DNA of 39,114 nucleotides from Roseospira navarrensis (GTDB lineage Bacteria > Pseudomonadota > Alphaproteobacteria > Rhodospirillales > Rhodospirillaceae): the NCBI RefSeq assembly GCF_009601025.1, contig NZ_WIVE01000039.1, forward strand, positions 1-39,114, given 5' to 3'. Under the pieces are notes generated by a model. It ran no database searches. It saw only the letters and a program-made list of their open reading frames with translations, and was not told where the DNA came from. Below are positions 18,600 to 28,376 of this stretch, one piece after another (position 1 is the first letter of the stretch; each line of letters begins with the position of its first letter). A program made the translations under genes and the position numbers.

Positions 18600-21017
18600 T
18601 CAGGACGCGGCGGCGACCGGCGGCAGCAGCACCTCGCGCTTGCCGGTGGCGTTGGCGCGGCTGACCATGCCGTCCTTTTCCATGCGCTCGATGATGCGGG
18701 CGGCGCGGTTGTAGCCGATCTGCAGGTGCCGCTGCACGAAGCTGGTGGAGGCCTTGCGCTCGCGCGCCACCAGGTCCACGGCCTTGTCGAACAGCGGATC
18801 CGCGGCGGCGGCCGCGCTGGCCCCGGCGTCGGCGCCTTCGTCCTCCTCGTCGTCCACGGTGACGGACTCGATGTAGGCCGGGGCGGCCAGCCCGCGCAGA
18901 TGATCGCAGACGCGCTCCACCTCCTCGTCAGAGACGAACGGCCCGTGCACGCGGGTGATGCGCCCGCCGGCGGCCATGTAGAGCATGTCGCCCTGGCCGA
19001 GAAGCTGCTCGGCGCCCTGTTCGCCCAGCACGGTGCGGCTGTCGATCTTGCTGGTCACCTGGAAGCTGATGCGGGTGGGGAAGTTGGCCTTGATGGTGCC
19101 GGTGATGACGTCCACCGACGGCCGCTGCGTGGCCATGATGAGGTGCAGGCCGGCGGCGCGCGCCATCTGGGCCAGACGCTGGATGGCGGATTCCACGTCC
19201 TTGCCGGCGACCAGCATCAGGTCGGCCATCTCGTCCACCACGATCACGATGTGCGGCAGCGGCTGCAGGTCCATCTCCTGTTGCTCGTAGACCGGCTCGC
19301 CGGTCTCCGGGTCGAACCCGGTCTGCACCGTGCGGGTGACGGGGCCGCCGTCGGCCAGCGCCTTTTCGACCTTCTGATTGAAGCCGTGGATGTTGCGCAC
19401 GCCGAGCTGGCTCATGGCGCGGTAGCGGTTCTCCATCTCCTTGACCGCCCACTTCAGCGCCACCACGGCCTTGCCCGGGTCGGTGACCACCGGGGTCAGC
19501 AGGTGCGGAATGTCGTCGTAGGCCGACAGCTCCAGCATCTTGGGGTCGATCAGGATCAGGCGGCAGCGCTCCGGCGGCAGGCGGTACAGCAGCGACAGGA
19601 TCATGGCGTTGACCGCCACCGACTTGCCCGAGCCCGTGGTGCCCGCGATCAGCATGTGCGGCATGCGCGCCAGATCCACGAAGATGGGGCCGCCGCCGAT
19701 GTCCCGGCCCAGGGCCAGGGTCAGGGTCAGGTCGCCGCCGGCGAAGGCCTCGGCGGCCAGCATCTCGCGCAGGTTCACGCCCTGGCGGCGGGCGTTGGGC
19801 AGTTCGATGCCGATGACGCTCTTGCCCGGGATGACCGCGATGCGCACCGACACCGCGCTCATGGCGCGGGCGATGTCGTCGGCCAGCCCGATGACGCGGG
19901 CGGTCTTGATGCCGGGGGCGGGCTCCAGCTCGTACAGGGTCACGACCGGGCCGGGGCGAACGCGCACGATCTCGCCCTTGATGCCGAAGTCGCCCAGCAC
20001 GCCCTCCAGCAGGCGGGCGTTGTTGGCCAGGGCCTCTTCGTTGATGCGGCGCTGCTGGTCGGTGGTGCGCGGCGGCGTGAGCAGGTCCAGCGGCGGCAGC
20101 ACGGCGGCCGTGCCGTCGGCGTCCGGGAACAGGGTGCCTTGCCGGGCGCGCAGGGTCTCGCGGGCGACCTGGGCGGGCGGCAGCTTGGCCGGGGCCTCGA
20201 CCACGGCGCGGCGGGTGGCGCGCGCGGCGCGCGGGGCGGCGGGGGCCTCGGCCGCGGGCTCCGCCTCGGGCGTGTCGGCGGCCGGGCCGAATCCGGGCTC
20301 CACGCGCTCGATCGGGGCGAGGCGGCGGCTCAGGCGGTCGGCGCCGTGCACCGCACGGACAAGGCCGCCCGCCAGGATCAGGCCGACCGCGCGGGTCTGG
20401 CGCACGGTCGCGGTCAGGCCCTGGCGCAGCGCCTGCGCATGGCGCCAGCGCAGCCCCAGGCCGACGACCACCAGCCAGCCGGCCAGCACGCCGGCCACCG
20501 CCCCGGGCACCAGATCCCAGGCGCCCCGGGGCGCAATGGCCGCCAGCAGGTGCAGGCTCCAGGCATCGAGGATGGTCCCCGTCACGCCGCCCGGGCCGGC
20601 CGAGGCGGGCCACGCGGCGGCGGGCGTCAGCGCGGTCAGCGCGAGCGCGACCAGGGGCAGCGCCGCCAGCACGGCCAGCGGCGGCCCGGCGCGCGGGCGC
20701 AGCGGCTCGCCGTGCATCAGACGCAGGCTCAGCACGCCCAGGGCCAGGGGCGGCAGCAGGCCGGCCAGCCCCAGCGTCTGCCACACCAGGTCGGCCAGCA
20801 GGGCCCCCGGCACCCCCATCATGTTGAGCGGCTGCGCGGCGGTGGCCACGTTCCAGGAGGGATCGGCCCCGTGATAGGTCAGCAGCGCGGCCAGCAGCGC
20901 CCCGGTCACGAACAGCCCCGCGAGCCCCGCCGACCGCCGCGTCAGACGCGCCAGACCCATCGCGGCATCGGGGGGCAGAAAGGGCATCCGCTGCACGGCG
21001 GCGGTGCTCCGGCTCAT
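18600..21017 (-). CDS. ftsK: DNA translocase FtsK
   Basis: A septal DNA pump that couples cell division to chromosome dimer resolution at dif. The 805-residue protein has an N-terminal set of about four membrane helices (residues ~25-190), a proline/alanine/glutamate linker (~240-300), and the hexameric RecA-like motor. Walker [13 protein letters not shown] is near residue 460, and Walker [12 protein letters not shown] near 592. The winged-helix gamma domain (about 735-800, [20 protein letters not shown]) reads the polar KOPS sequences. The linker is short, as in alphaproteobacteria. The start at 21017 follows GGGGAGTCAGCG. The gene stands alone; the usual neighbour lolA is not downstream, where repeats lie instead. 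Confidence 0.96.
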   Translation of the reverse strand: MSRSTAAVQRMPFLPPDAAMGLARLTRRSAGLAGLFVTGALLAALLTYHGADPSWNVATAAQPLNMMGVPGALLADLVWQTLGLAGLLPPLALGVLSLRLMHGEPLRPRAGPPLAVLAALPLVALALTALTPAAAWPASAGPGGVTGTILDAWSLHLLAAIAPRGAWDLVPGAVAGVLAGWLVVVGLGLRWRHAQALRQGLTATVRQTRAVGLILAGGLVRAVHGADRLSRRLAPIERVEPGFGPAADTPEAEPAAEAPAAPRAARATRRAVVEAPAKLPPAQVARETLRARQGTLFPDADGTAAVLPPLDLLTPPRTTDQQRRINEEALANNARLLEGVLGDFGIKGEIVRVRPGPVVTLYELEPAPGIKTARVIGLADDIARAMSAVSVRIAVIPGKSVIGIELPNARRQGVNLREMLAAEAFAGGDLTLTLALGRDIGGGPIFVDLARMPHMLIAGTTGSGKSVAVNAMILSLLYRLPPERCRLILIDPKMLELSAYDDIPHLLTPVVTDPGKAVVALKWAVKEMENRYRAMSQLGVRNIHGFNQKVEKALADGGPVTRTVQTGFDPETGEPVYEQQEMDLQPLPHIVIVVDEMADLMLVAGKDVESAIQRLAQMARAAGLHLIMATQRPSVDVITGTIKANFPTRISFQVTSKIDSRTVLGEQGAEQLLGQGDMLYMAAGGRITRVHGPFVSDEEVERVCDHLRGLAAPAYIESVTVDDEEDEGADAGASAAAAADPLFDKAVDLVARERKASTSFVQRHLQIGYNRAARIIERMEKDGMVSRANATGKREVLLPPVAAAS

Positions 21018-21125
21018 CGCTGACTCCCCGCGTCTGCCGGCCCCGCCGGTCCGGCGTCCTTGTCATGAACCAAGCGGCGGACGCATCCGACCCGTCCGCC
21101 AAACTGGATCCGCCCGCATCCCCAC

Positions 21126-21478
21126 CCGGTCACGGACGTCAACGGACACTGTCGCATGCCGTTGGAACAAAATCTATGTGTGGCAGGTGTTTACAAGGCG
21201 CTATTTTATCTATGTATGAAGGATAGCCAGGATACCCGCCCCAAGCAAGAGGGGAATTGCCACGTCGGCGCCCGGCCGCGCTTGGACGGCCGCGCCATCC
21301 CCGCTATGGTGGCCGGCCACGGATGTCAACGGTCGTCGTCCGATGCCGTTGGCTTGAACCTTCGGCGGCGCCGGCCCGCTCCCCCACCCGGCCACCCATA
21401 GGATACTGGCGTTGGGTGGCCGGGTGGGGGAGAGGGCCGGCCACGGACGTCAACGGGCATCGCCCGATGCCGTTGAGA
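21126..21478. repeat. Three CAACGG..CCGTTG hairpin repeats upstream of ftsK and macrodomain gene
   Basis: Units at 21126-21166, 21311-21353 and 21435-21478 share CACGGA(C/T)GTCAACGG followed by (G)ATGCCGTTG. The third folds into TCAACGGGCATCG / CGATGCCGTTGA with one bulge. A fourth unit is at 16544. The gap 21018-21503 otherwise contains only an AT-rich patch (21165-21235, possibly the ftsK promoter) and the long inverted repeat at 21371-21440. Confidence 0.75.
21371..21440. repeat. 28-bp inverted repeat with 14-bp loop
   Basis: Arms 21371-21398 and 21413-21440 match at 27 of 28 positions, with CTCCCCCACCCGGCCACCCA as the perfect inner 20 bp. CAACGG-type units lie on both sides. It would form a very stable hairpin on either strand and looks like a small non-autonomous element or a nested REP structure. 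Confidence 0.9.
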
Positions 21479-21503
21479 CATGACACAACGCAAGGGAGGG
21501 GGC

Positions 21504-22046
21504 ATGGACCCGGCGATTCTGGACCGGATGGAGGTGGTCGAGGGCGACATCACCGCCGAGACGACCGATGCCATCGTGAATGCCGCCAACGAGACCCTGC
21601 TGGGCGGGGGCGGCGTGGACGGCGCCATTCACCGCGCCGCCGGACCGGAACTGCTGGAGGCCTGCCGCGCGCTCGGCGGCTGCATGCCGGGCCACGCCAA
21701 AGTCACCGGCGGGTTCGAGCTGGCGGCCCGCTGGGTGGTGCATACCGTCGGCCCGGTGTACGACGCCCTGGACCCGGACGACGCCGACCGGCTGCTGGGG
21801 GCCTGCTACGTCAATTCTCTCCGCGCCGCCGCCGAGGCGGGCGCGCGCTCCGTGGCCTTTCCGGCGATCTCCACCGGCGCCTACGGCTATCCGCAGGACC
21901 GGGCCGCCCGGGTCGCGATCCTGTCCGTGGCCCGCGCGCTGGAGACGGATGACCGCATCGAGCGGGTCCGCTTCGTCTGCTTCGATCCGGAGTCCGCCCA
22001 CTGGCTCCGATCCGCCTGGGAGGCGCTGCACACCCTGTCGTCCTGA
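21504..22046 (+). CDS. Macrodomain protein, O-acetyl-ADP-ribose deacetylase-like
   Basis: A 180-residue single macrodomain of the YmdB/MacroD type, which hydrolyses O-acetyl-ADP-ribose or removes ADP-ribose from proteins. Signatures are VEGDITAETTDAIVNAANETLLGGGGVDGAIHRAAG split across residues 11-46 (catalytic Asn and Asp region), VVHTVGPVYD and the substrate loop FPAISTGAYGYP near 121. The ATG at 21504 is preceded by AAGGGAGGGGGC and gives the family N terminus; a start eight codons upstream lacks such a site. It is followed at 69 bp by a BASS transporter gene on the same strand, perhaps one transcript. Confidence 0.93.
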   Translation: MDPAILDRMEVVEGDITAETTDAIVNAANETLLGGGGVDGAIHRAAGPELLEACRALGGCMPGHAKVTGGFELAARWVVHTVGPVYDALDPDDADRLLGACYVNSLRAAAEAGARSVAFPAISTGAYGYPQDRAARVAILSVARALETDDRIERVRFVCFDPESAHWLRSAWEALHTLSS

Positions 22047-22115
22047 CCGGAGTTCGCCCGGCGCGCCCGGTCTCTCCCCCTGTGTTCCCCGCCAGAAAGG
22101 CAAGGCGTCCGACCG

Positions 22116-22985
22116 ATGATCAATACCCTGCTGCCGATTGGCCTGGCCTTCATCATGCTGTCCATCGGCCTCGGGCTGCGCGTGGCCGACTTTACCCGTG
22201 TCTTCCGCCAGCCGCTGGCGCTGGGCGCGGGGCTGGCCAACCAGCTCGTGCTGCTGCCGCTGGTGGCGGCGGGGCTGGTCGCCGTCTACAGCGGCGAGCC
22301 CGTGTTCGCGCTCGGCATCATGGCGCTGGCCGCCTGCCCGGGCGGCATCACGTCGAACCTGCTGACCGTGCTGGGCGGCGGCACGGCGGCGCTGTCGATC
22401 TCCATGACGGCGATCTCCAGTCTGGTGGGTATCGTCAGCGTGCCCCTGATCCTGGGGCTGAGCCAGGGCCTGCTGCTGGGCGAGGCCGAGGCGGTTCACG
22501 TCCCCCTGGGCCAGATCCTGGGTGGGGTGTTCGGGGTGACCGGGGTGCCGATCGCCCTGGGCATGCTGCTGAACCGCGTCGCCCCGCGCTTCAGCGAGGC
22601 CGTGCGGCCCGCCGCGCGGGGGCTCGCCACGGGCATTTTCGCCCTGATCGTCATCGGGGCCTTCGTCGGCCAGCGCGAAACCATGGCGGCCCATGTCGCG
22701 GACCTGGGCCCCTATGTGCTGGCGCTGAACCTGGGCACCATGGCGCTGGGCCTGCTGACGGCGCGGCTGCTGCGGCTGGATCTGGCGGATACGGTGGCGA
22801 TCTCCATGGAAGCGGGCCTGCAGAACGTGGCCCTGGCGATCTTCATCGCCACCACCCTGCTGGGCCTGCCGGAAATGGTGGTGCCCGCGATCCTGTACGC
22901 GCTGATGATGAACCTGTCGGCGGCCGCCCTGATCGCCTGGGCCCGCGCCCGCGCGCGCCAGACGGCGGCCCGCACGGCCGGGTGA
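22116..22985 (+). CDS. Bile acid:sodium symporter (BASS) family transporter
   Basis: A 289-residue inner-membrane protein with about nine to ten hydrophobic segments spanning almost its whole length. The family signature ACPGGITSNLLTVLGGGTAALS near residue 74 is the discontinuous-helix crossover region that binds sodium, and EAGLQNVALAIFIATT near 230 is the second crossover. Bacterial BASS members carry organic anions such as keto-acids or steroids with sodium; the substrate is unknown here. It is preceded by AGAAAGGC and followed at 32 bp by the GFA-family gene. Confidence 0.9.
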   Translation: MINTLLPIGLAFIMLSIGLGLRVADFTRVFRQPLALGAGLANQLVLLPLVAAGLVAVYSGEPVFALGIMALAACPGGITSNLLTVLGGGTAALSISMTAISSLVGIVSVPLILGLSQGLLLGEAEAVHVPLGQILGGVFGVTGVPIALGMLLNRVAPRFSEAVRPAARGLATGIFALIVIGAFVGQRETMAAHVADLGPYVLALNLGTMALGLLTARLLRLDLADTVAISMEAGLQNVALAIFIATTLLGLPEMVVPAILYALMMNLSAAALIAWARARARQTAARTAG

Positions 22986-23017
22986 TCGTCCCGGCGCGCG
23001 GCCTGGAGACCGTCACG

Positions 23018-23398
23018 ATGGACCACGTCACCGGGGGCTGTCTGTGCGGCGCGGTCCGGCTCACGGCCGTCGGCCCGCCGAACAGCGTCGGCCTGTGTCA
23101 CTGCCTGGACTGCCGTAAGCACCACGGGGCGCTGTTCTACGCCGCCGCGATGTACCCGCCGGACGCGGTGACCATCGAGGGCGAGACGCGCGACTACAAC
23201 GGGCGGTGCTTCTGCCCGATCTGCGGGTCGTCGGTCTTCGCCCACGGCGGCGGCGAAATCGAGGTGCACCTGGGCGCCCTGGACGCGCCCGACCCGTTCA
23301 AGGCGACCTACGAACTGTGGACCATCCGCCGCGAATCCTGGCTGCCGCCGTTTCCGCTCGCGCAGCGTTTCGACCGGGATCGGGAGCCCGAGGACTGA
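23018..23398 (+). CDS. GFA family protein (glutathione-dependent formaldehyde-activating fold)
   Basis: A 126-residue zinc protein. The metal ligands are visible as GGCLCGAVR near residue 7, CHCLDCRKHHG near 28 and CFCPICGSSVF near 64, the complete cysteine set of the family. True Gfa was proposed to form S-hydroxymethylglutathione, but most family members, including small ones like this, have no proven reaction. It lies 32 bp after the BASS gene and is probably co-transcribed. The start ATG has only a weak GGAGACC site 8-14 bases upstream, consistent with translational coupling. Confidence 0.9.
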   Translation: MDHVTGGCLCGAVRLTAVGPPNSVGLCHCLDCRKHHGALFYAAAMYPPDAVTIEGETRDYNGRCFCPICGSSVFAHGGGEIEVHLGALDAPDPFKATYELWTIRRESWLPPFPLAQRFDRDREPED

Positions 23399-23483
23399 GC
23401 CCGGCCGATGATTGGTTGTGACTCGGCCGACCCGGGGCCACTGCGGAGAACTGGTACCGGAGAGTCGTTGTTTTTTCGCCGCA

Positions 23484-23576
23484 GCGCCCCTTCGGGGCGC
23501 GCGGCTCCGCGGCTTCGCCGCGCCGGCGCGGTCGCGCCGGCCGGCCGACACAAAGATCAACCTTTGTGTCGGCCGG
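23484..23576. repeat. Multi-hairpin cassette (copy 1)
   Basis: Four hairpins in a row: GCGCCCC-ttc-GGGGCGC (23484-23500), CGCGGC-ttc-GCCGCG (23508-23522), CCGGCGCG-gt-CGCGCCGG (23523-23540) and a 15-bp stem CCGGCCGACACAAAG / CTTTGTGTCGGCCGG (23541-23555, 23562-23576). It lies between convergent genes and may serve as a two-way terminator. The order of modules recurs at 32141-32243. Confidence 0.8.
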
Positions 23577-23584
23577 TGTGACGC

Positions 23585-24214
23585 TCACGGGCACGGATAC
23601 GCCGCGCTGTCGGGCACGCAGACGACGGCGGTGGCCAGACGGTCGATGGCGGCGCGCTGCTGCTCGGCCGTGAGCGCGGGGCCCTGGTCCGGGTCGAAGG
23701 GGTCCGTGCGCCAGGCGCGCTGCACCAGATAGACGCCCTCCACCCCGCGCATGGCCTTGAAGAACGCGGTCTCGCCCAGCCCGGAGTCGCGGTTGGTGCC
23801 GCAGGCCAGGGTCCAGAAGCCGGTGTCCAGCCCGTTGGTCTCGCCGGTCTGAAGCCCGCCGCCCCGCACCGCGTCGCAGGCGGCCTCGTAGCGCGCGCGG
23901 GCACGCGCATGCAGGGCCTCCAGCGCGGGCGGCTCGGGCGTCTTGAGGACCTGCACGGTGACCATGTCGCGCCAGTCCGCGCCGCTCTGGTCCGGCGGCA
24001 CCAGATGCACCACCCCGCTGCGGGGGCGGTCATCGCGGAACACCTCGACCCAGCCCGGCGGCGGGTCGAAATCCAGGGTCTCGCGCCCGCCGGCCGGCAG
24101 CGGCTCCGCCGTCGGCGAGTCCATCGTCTGGGCAAACGCCAGCGACCGCCCCGGCATGGTCTCCGGGGCGGCCAACAGGGCGCAGGTCAGGGCGAGCAGG
24201 CGGACGGGGCGCAT
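23585..24214 (-). CDS. Exported protein of unknown function
   Basis: A 209-residue protein with an N-terminal signal peptide (LLALTCALLAAPETMPG; cleavage probably after SLAFA, residue ~28). The mature part has a segment ETLDFDPPPGWVEVFRDDRP followed by a beta-rich stretch (DMVTVQVLKTP) and LDTGFWTLACGTNRDSGLGE. It contains four cysteines (ACDA, ACGT, VVCV, YPCP) that could form two disulfides in the periplasm. The front resembles periplasmic proteins that begin with a PPGW motif, but I cannot assign a family or function. It lies 36 bp downstream of rpmE on the same strand and may share its transcript. Confidence 0.75.
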   Translation of the reverse strand: MRPVRLLALTCALLAAPETMPGRSLAFAQTMDSPTAEPLPAGGRETLDFDPPPGWVEVFRDDRPRSGVVHLVPPDQSGADWRDMVTVQVLKTPEPPALEALHARARARYEAACDAVRGGGLQTGETNGLDTGFWTLACGTNRDSGLGETAFFKAMRGVEGVYLVQRAWRTDPFDPDQGPALTAEQQRAAIDRLATAVVCVPDSAAYPCP

Positions 24215-24250
24215 GAGCGGGCGCCGGTCCGGCGGCGGACGCCGCCCGGC

Positions 24251-24466
24251 CTACTTGATGCCGAAGCCGGCGAAGCGCTTGTTGAACTTCGCCACCTGGC
24301 CGCCGGTATCAACCAGGCGCTGCACGCCGGTCCAGGCCGGGTGGCTCTTCGGGTCGATGTCCAGCTTGATGCTGCCGCCGTGGTAGGTCGAGCGGGTGGT
24401 GAACTCGGTCCCGTCGGTCATCACGACGGTCAGTTCCTTGTATTCGGGATGGATATCGGCTTTCAT
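24251..24466 (-). CDS. rpmE: 50S ribosomal protein L31
   Basis: A 71-residue protein beginning [20 protein letters not shown], with the family block [22 protein letters not shown]. It bridges the 50S and 30S subunits. It has no cysteines, so it is the zinc-free variant, as usual in alphaproteobacteria. The start ATG follows CAGGAGACC; an upstream in-frame extension is not conserved. Confidence 0.96.
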   Translation of the reverse strand: MKADIHPEYKELTVVMTDGTEFTTRSTYHGGSIKLDIDPKSHPAWTGVQRLVDTGGQVAKFNKRFAGFGIK

Positions 24467-24604
24467 GGTGCGGTCTCCTGCGCGAGAAGGCGCTCTTATA
24501 TCGACCCGGCCGGCCCGGTGCAAGGGCCGGGGCGGTCGCGTGTTCGCCGCCCCCGAAACAGTCGGTTCCGCGCCCGTGTCGATCACGATTTGTGTGCGGC
24601 GTCG

Positions 24605-24633
24605 TTGTTGCGGCGGGCGGACCATCCTATAGT
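24605..24633 (+). promoter_or_regulatory. Sigma-70-like promoter for outer-membrane barrel gene
   Basis: TTGTTG (24605-24610), a 17-bp spacer and TATAGT (24628-24633), 76 bp before the start codon at 24709. The spacing is ideal and both hexamers are good matches. Confidence 0.5.
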
Positions 24634-24708
24634 TCAGATGGGTGGGGGCTTCAGCACCGTCGGACCGCCAGGGCGCGTCCGGACGGTCGGCCACCGGATG
24701 GCGGACCC

Positions 24709-25554
24709 ATGACGACACACACGCGATTCAGGCGGCGTTTCAGGCCCGTTTCCTCGGGAGCGGCGCTCGCGACTCTTTTGGTGGCGCTGGCCGTGGCCCT
24801 GCCGGCGCGGGCCGAGGAGTCGGCCCCGGATCCGGCGCTTTCGGGCGGCCTGCGGCTGGTCACCGGCTTCGACTCGGGCACGGCCACCGAACCCGGAGCG
24901 GTCCGGGCGCCCTGCCTGGGACTCGGCGCCGGCGAAAGCCCGCTGATCGGCTGCCTCAGTCGGGGCGGCGGGCTGGACCGCGCCACCGACTCCGCCCCCC
25001 GTCATGCCCCCCGTCCTGCCTTGGGCCTGAGCTTCGGCCATGAGGGCTGGCTGAGCCTGGGCGCCGGTCTCGCCATCGAGGCGGACCCCCGCCCCGCCGG
25101 CAGCGGACTGGGTGTGTCCAGCGCCACCCTCAGGTCCGGCACCGGGACCTATCTGGGCACCGAGCGCATCGTCGGCAGCCTGTCCGCCTTCGTCGATCTG
25201 AACGCGGCCACGGGCCTGCGGATCAAGGGCCTGCGGCCGTATCTGGGCGCCGATGTCTCGGTGGGTCACGTGAACACGCCCGCCAGCCTGCGCCGCGACG
25301 AGGCCGGCCGCGCCGTCGCCGTGAGCCCCATGAGCGGCACCGGGATGACCTGGGGGGCCACCGCCGGATCGGATGTGACCCTGGGCGGCGGGCTCAGCCT
25401 GGGCTTCGCCTATCGCTACACCGGCCAGCAGGCCAACGGCCCGCTGGACCACGGCGCGGCCCTGGGCCTGGGCGCCGCCGGCGGCGGGGCCTCGGGAGAC
25501 GAGGCGTCCACCGGCGACCACGGCATGGCCATCGGCCTGCGCCTGCAGTTCTGA
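24709..25554 (+). CDS. Predicted outer-membrane beta-barrel protein
   Basis: A 281-residue protein with a signal peptide ([20 protein letters not shown], cleavage near residue 36). The mature part has alternating hydrophobic/polar glycine-rich strands (for example [20 protein letters not shown] and [20 protein letters not shown]) and ends in phenylalanine (GLRLQF), the usual C-terminal signal for Bam-dependent insertion. There are two cysteines (PCLG, GCLS) about 17 residues apart. It resembles opacity/OmpA-type small barrels, but no specific family is clear. Confidence 0.7.
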   Translation: MTTHTRFRRRFRPVSSGAALATLLVALAVALPARAEESAPDPALSGGLRLVTGFDSGTATEPGAVRAPCLGLGAGESPLIGCLSRGGGLDRATDSAPRHAPRPALGLSFGHEGWLSLGAGLAIEADPRPAGSGLGVSSATLRSGTGTYLGTERIVGSLSAFVDLNAATGLRIKGLRPYLGADVSVGHVNTPASLRRDEAGRAVAVSPMSGTGMTWGATAGSDVTLGGGLSLGFAYRYTGQQANGPLDHGAALGLGAAGGGASGDEASTGDHGMAIGLRLQF

Positions 25555-25584
25555 TCCGCAGCCCGCCCGAACTGAAGCGACCGC

Positions 25585-27375
25585 ATGAGACCAAAACGTA
25601 AAAGCGGGTGCATGGTTGGGCTGCTGGTCGTGATCCTGCTGGGGATCGTCGCGGCCATCTGGCCGGAGATGGTGCTGCTGGGGTTCGCTCTCGGCCCGCT
25701 GGGCATGGCGTGGTTTGCCGCCTGGGGCCTGCTGCCGGTCATCGCCTTCTATGTGGCCATCATCCTCGCGGGGGCTCTGGTGTCGTGGCCGCTCGGCCGC
25801 TTGCGCTGGGGGATCGGGGTGCTGGCGGCGCTGGCGGTCGCCTTCGGCGTGCCGTGGTCCGCCAACCAGCAGACGGACCGCGCGGTCGCGGCCTGGACGG
25901 CCGGCGATGTCCGCCCTGGTGAGCCGGTGGCGGTGGATGGACCCGTTCTGGTGCGGCTGGCGCCGGTTTTCACCCAGGGACGCAAGCATCCCTGCGGGCC
26001 GCTGTGCCAGCGCCTGCTGTACAGCGGCGCGGCGCCGCGTGTCCTGATGCTGCCGCCGGACCGGGAGGACGAGACCGCGCCCGGCTTCTTCATCGAGCGG
26101 CGCGAGGCCTGTCCGCCGGTGCCCGGCGCGCTGCCCGCCGTGGCGGCGCGCATCGCGGCCGGGGACTGCCTGGTCGAGGCTCCTACCCCGGTGGATCGGG
26201 CGACCCTGGTCTATGAGCGGACGCGGGTGTTCGACCACGACGACGACTGGCGGTCCTGGCCCTGGGCGCAGGCCATCCGCCTGAAGCGCATCGAGATCCG
26301 ACGCGGCCTCGAGCCTGAGGCGGAGCGCCTGTACCGCCGCACCGCCGTCATCGCCAAACGGCTGAGCACGCCCTTCATGATCCACTTTGGCGGCACAAGC
26401 CTGCCCGAAGGCCTCGCCGTGATCCGCCGTGAAACCGCCAATGACACCTTCGACGAAGAGGATGGCTTCCAACGCCCGGACGAACAGGTCTTCGGCGACG
26501 CGGTCCGGCTGTCCGCGCCCGAGCCCATGGACCTCAGGGCCACGATCCGCGCCGGCCTGCCCCGGCCTGGGCCGGACAAGACCCACGCCCACGTCCTGAT
26601 GAACGAGTTTCTGGACTCCCTGTGGCCCGCCGACGCGCCGGCCACGGACGACGATCTCGCCCTGATCGAACTGGCGGTCAACGACGACCGCATGGACAAT
26701 TTCATGGGTCTGTCGGAGGTCATCCACATGCGCGACCAAGTGCCGCCGTCGCTGGTGCGGGCCATGGCCGACCGGCTGGTGCGGACCCCCGGCGTGGACT
26801 ATGTGACGCCCCAGATCGCCGACGCCTTCGTGGCCCTGCCGCCGGGCGAAGCGGAGGGGGCGCGCGACCGACTGGAAACCATCGCCCGCGATCCGATGGC
26901 CTATCCAAAGGCGGGCCGGGCGCTGTCCCGGCTGGCGGACAGCGGCCCGACGGTCCTTCCGCTGCTGCTGGATGTGCTGGCCGTGGCGCGCGAGGTGCGG
27001 GACCGGCCGGTGGAGAGGGTGACGGTCGCGCGCAGCCTGGAGCTCAAGGTTGCGGCCGAAGCGGAACGCGGCGCCATCCTGGCGTTCTGCCGCCTGGGAC
27101 CCGTCGCGCGACCGGCGGTGGAGGATGTGCTGTGGGCGATGCTGGAGGCGCGTCTCGCCGAGCCCGTCGTCCATCACAACATCGACGCGGCCATTGATGC
27201 CCTGCTGTCCATGGGGATCGACCCGGCCGCCCTGGAGGCGCGTTTCGGCGCGTCAGACCGATGGCGGACGGTGAGCGGACGCATTTGGTCCTTCGAGAAA
27301 GACCGGCGGGTCGGCCGGCCCTTCTGCGGGCGCGTTCTGCCGCCACCGGAGACAGCCGGGCCGGGCGATCCGTAA
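25585..27375 (+). CDS. Membrane-anchored protein of unknown function with helical-repeat-like C terminus
   Basis: A 596-residue protein. The N terminus has a positive MRPKRKSG start and about three membrane helices (residues ~10-100, for example MVGLLVVILLGIVAAIWPEM). The middle part (100-230) has a Cys pair in HPCGPLCQRLL and another pair in ACPP/GDCL, so it may be periplasmic. The last ~250 residues are helical, with ANDDR/ALSRLADSG-type segments spaced like HEAT or TPR repeats. I recognise no family. It starts 30 bp after the barrel protein gene and could form one transcription unit with it. An ATG ten codons further in is an alternative start. Confidence 0.7.
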   Translation: MRPKRKSGCMVGLLVVILLGIVAAIWPEMVLLGFALGPLGMAWFAAWGLLPVIAFYVAIILAGALVSWPLGRLRWGIGVLAALAVAFGVPWSANQQTDRAVAAWTAGDVRPGEPVAVDGPVLVRLAPVFTQGRKHPCGPLCQRLLYSGAAPRVLMLPPDREDETAPGFFIERREACPPVPGALPAVAARIAAGDCLVEAPTPVDRATLVYERTRVFDHDDDWRSWPWAQAIRLKRIEIRRGLEPEAERLYRRTAVIAKRLSTPFMIHFGGTSLPEGLAVIRRETANDTFDEEDGFQRPDEQVFGDAVRLSAPEPMDLRATIRAGLPRPGPDKTHAHVLMNEFLDSLWPADAPATDDDLALIELAVNDDRMDNFMGLSEVIHMRDQVPPSLVRAMADRLVRTPGVDYVTPQIADAFVALPPGEAEGARDRLETIARDPMAYPKAGRALSRLADSGPTVLPLLLDVLAVAREVRDRPVERVTVARSLELKVAAEAERGAILAFCRLGPVARPAVEDVLWAMLEARLAEPVVHHNIDAAIDALLSMGIDPAALEARFGASDRWRTVSGRIWSFEKDRRVGRPFCGRVLPPPETAGPGDP

Positions 27376-27393
27376 CCCGGCGCCCGGCGCGGA

Positions 27394-28122
<729 letters not shown>

Positions 28123-28376
28123 GGTGGGCGGTGGTCCTTGTCACTGATGGGGGGCGACGCGATGCGGCGGAGGCCCAGACCCGGACGTGTCCGAGTCAGG
28201 GCCGAACACAAAAAAACGCGCCGCGCACCCTAGCCCTCTTCGCGCGCCGGCGAAACCGCCCGCGCCGTGAAAATGGCCTCTGCCGCGGTCGTGGGACTCC
28301 CCAGGGCACGGGCGCGCAACCACATGCTCTAGGCGATCAGGCGCCGAACGGGCACACAGACAGGGGATCACCGCGC

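Noticed and set aside
18444-21023. 859-codon frame antisense to ftsK
   Set aside because: No conserved motif, and it begins inside dispersed repeats.
24634-27177. 847-codon minus-strand frame across the barrel gene and its neighbour
   Set aside because: It crosses two plus-strand genes and a promoter-like region and has the arginine/histidine/glutamine-rich look of antisense frames.
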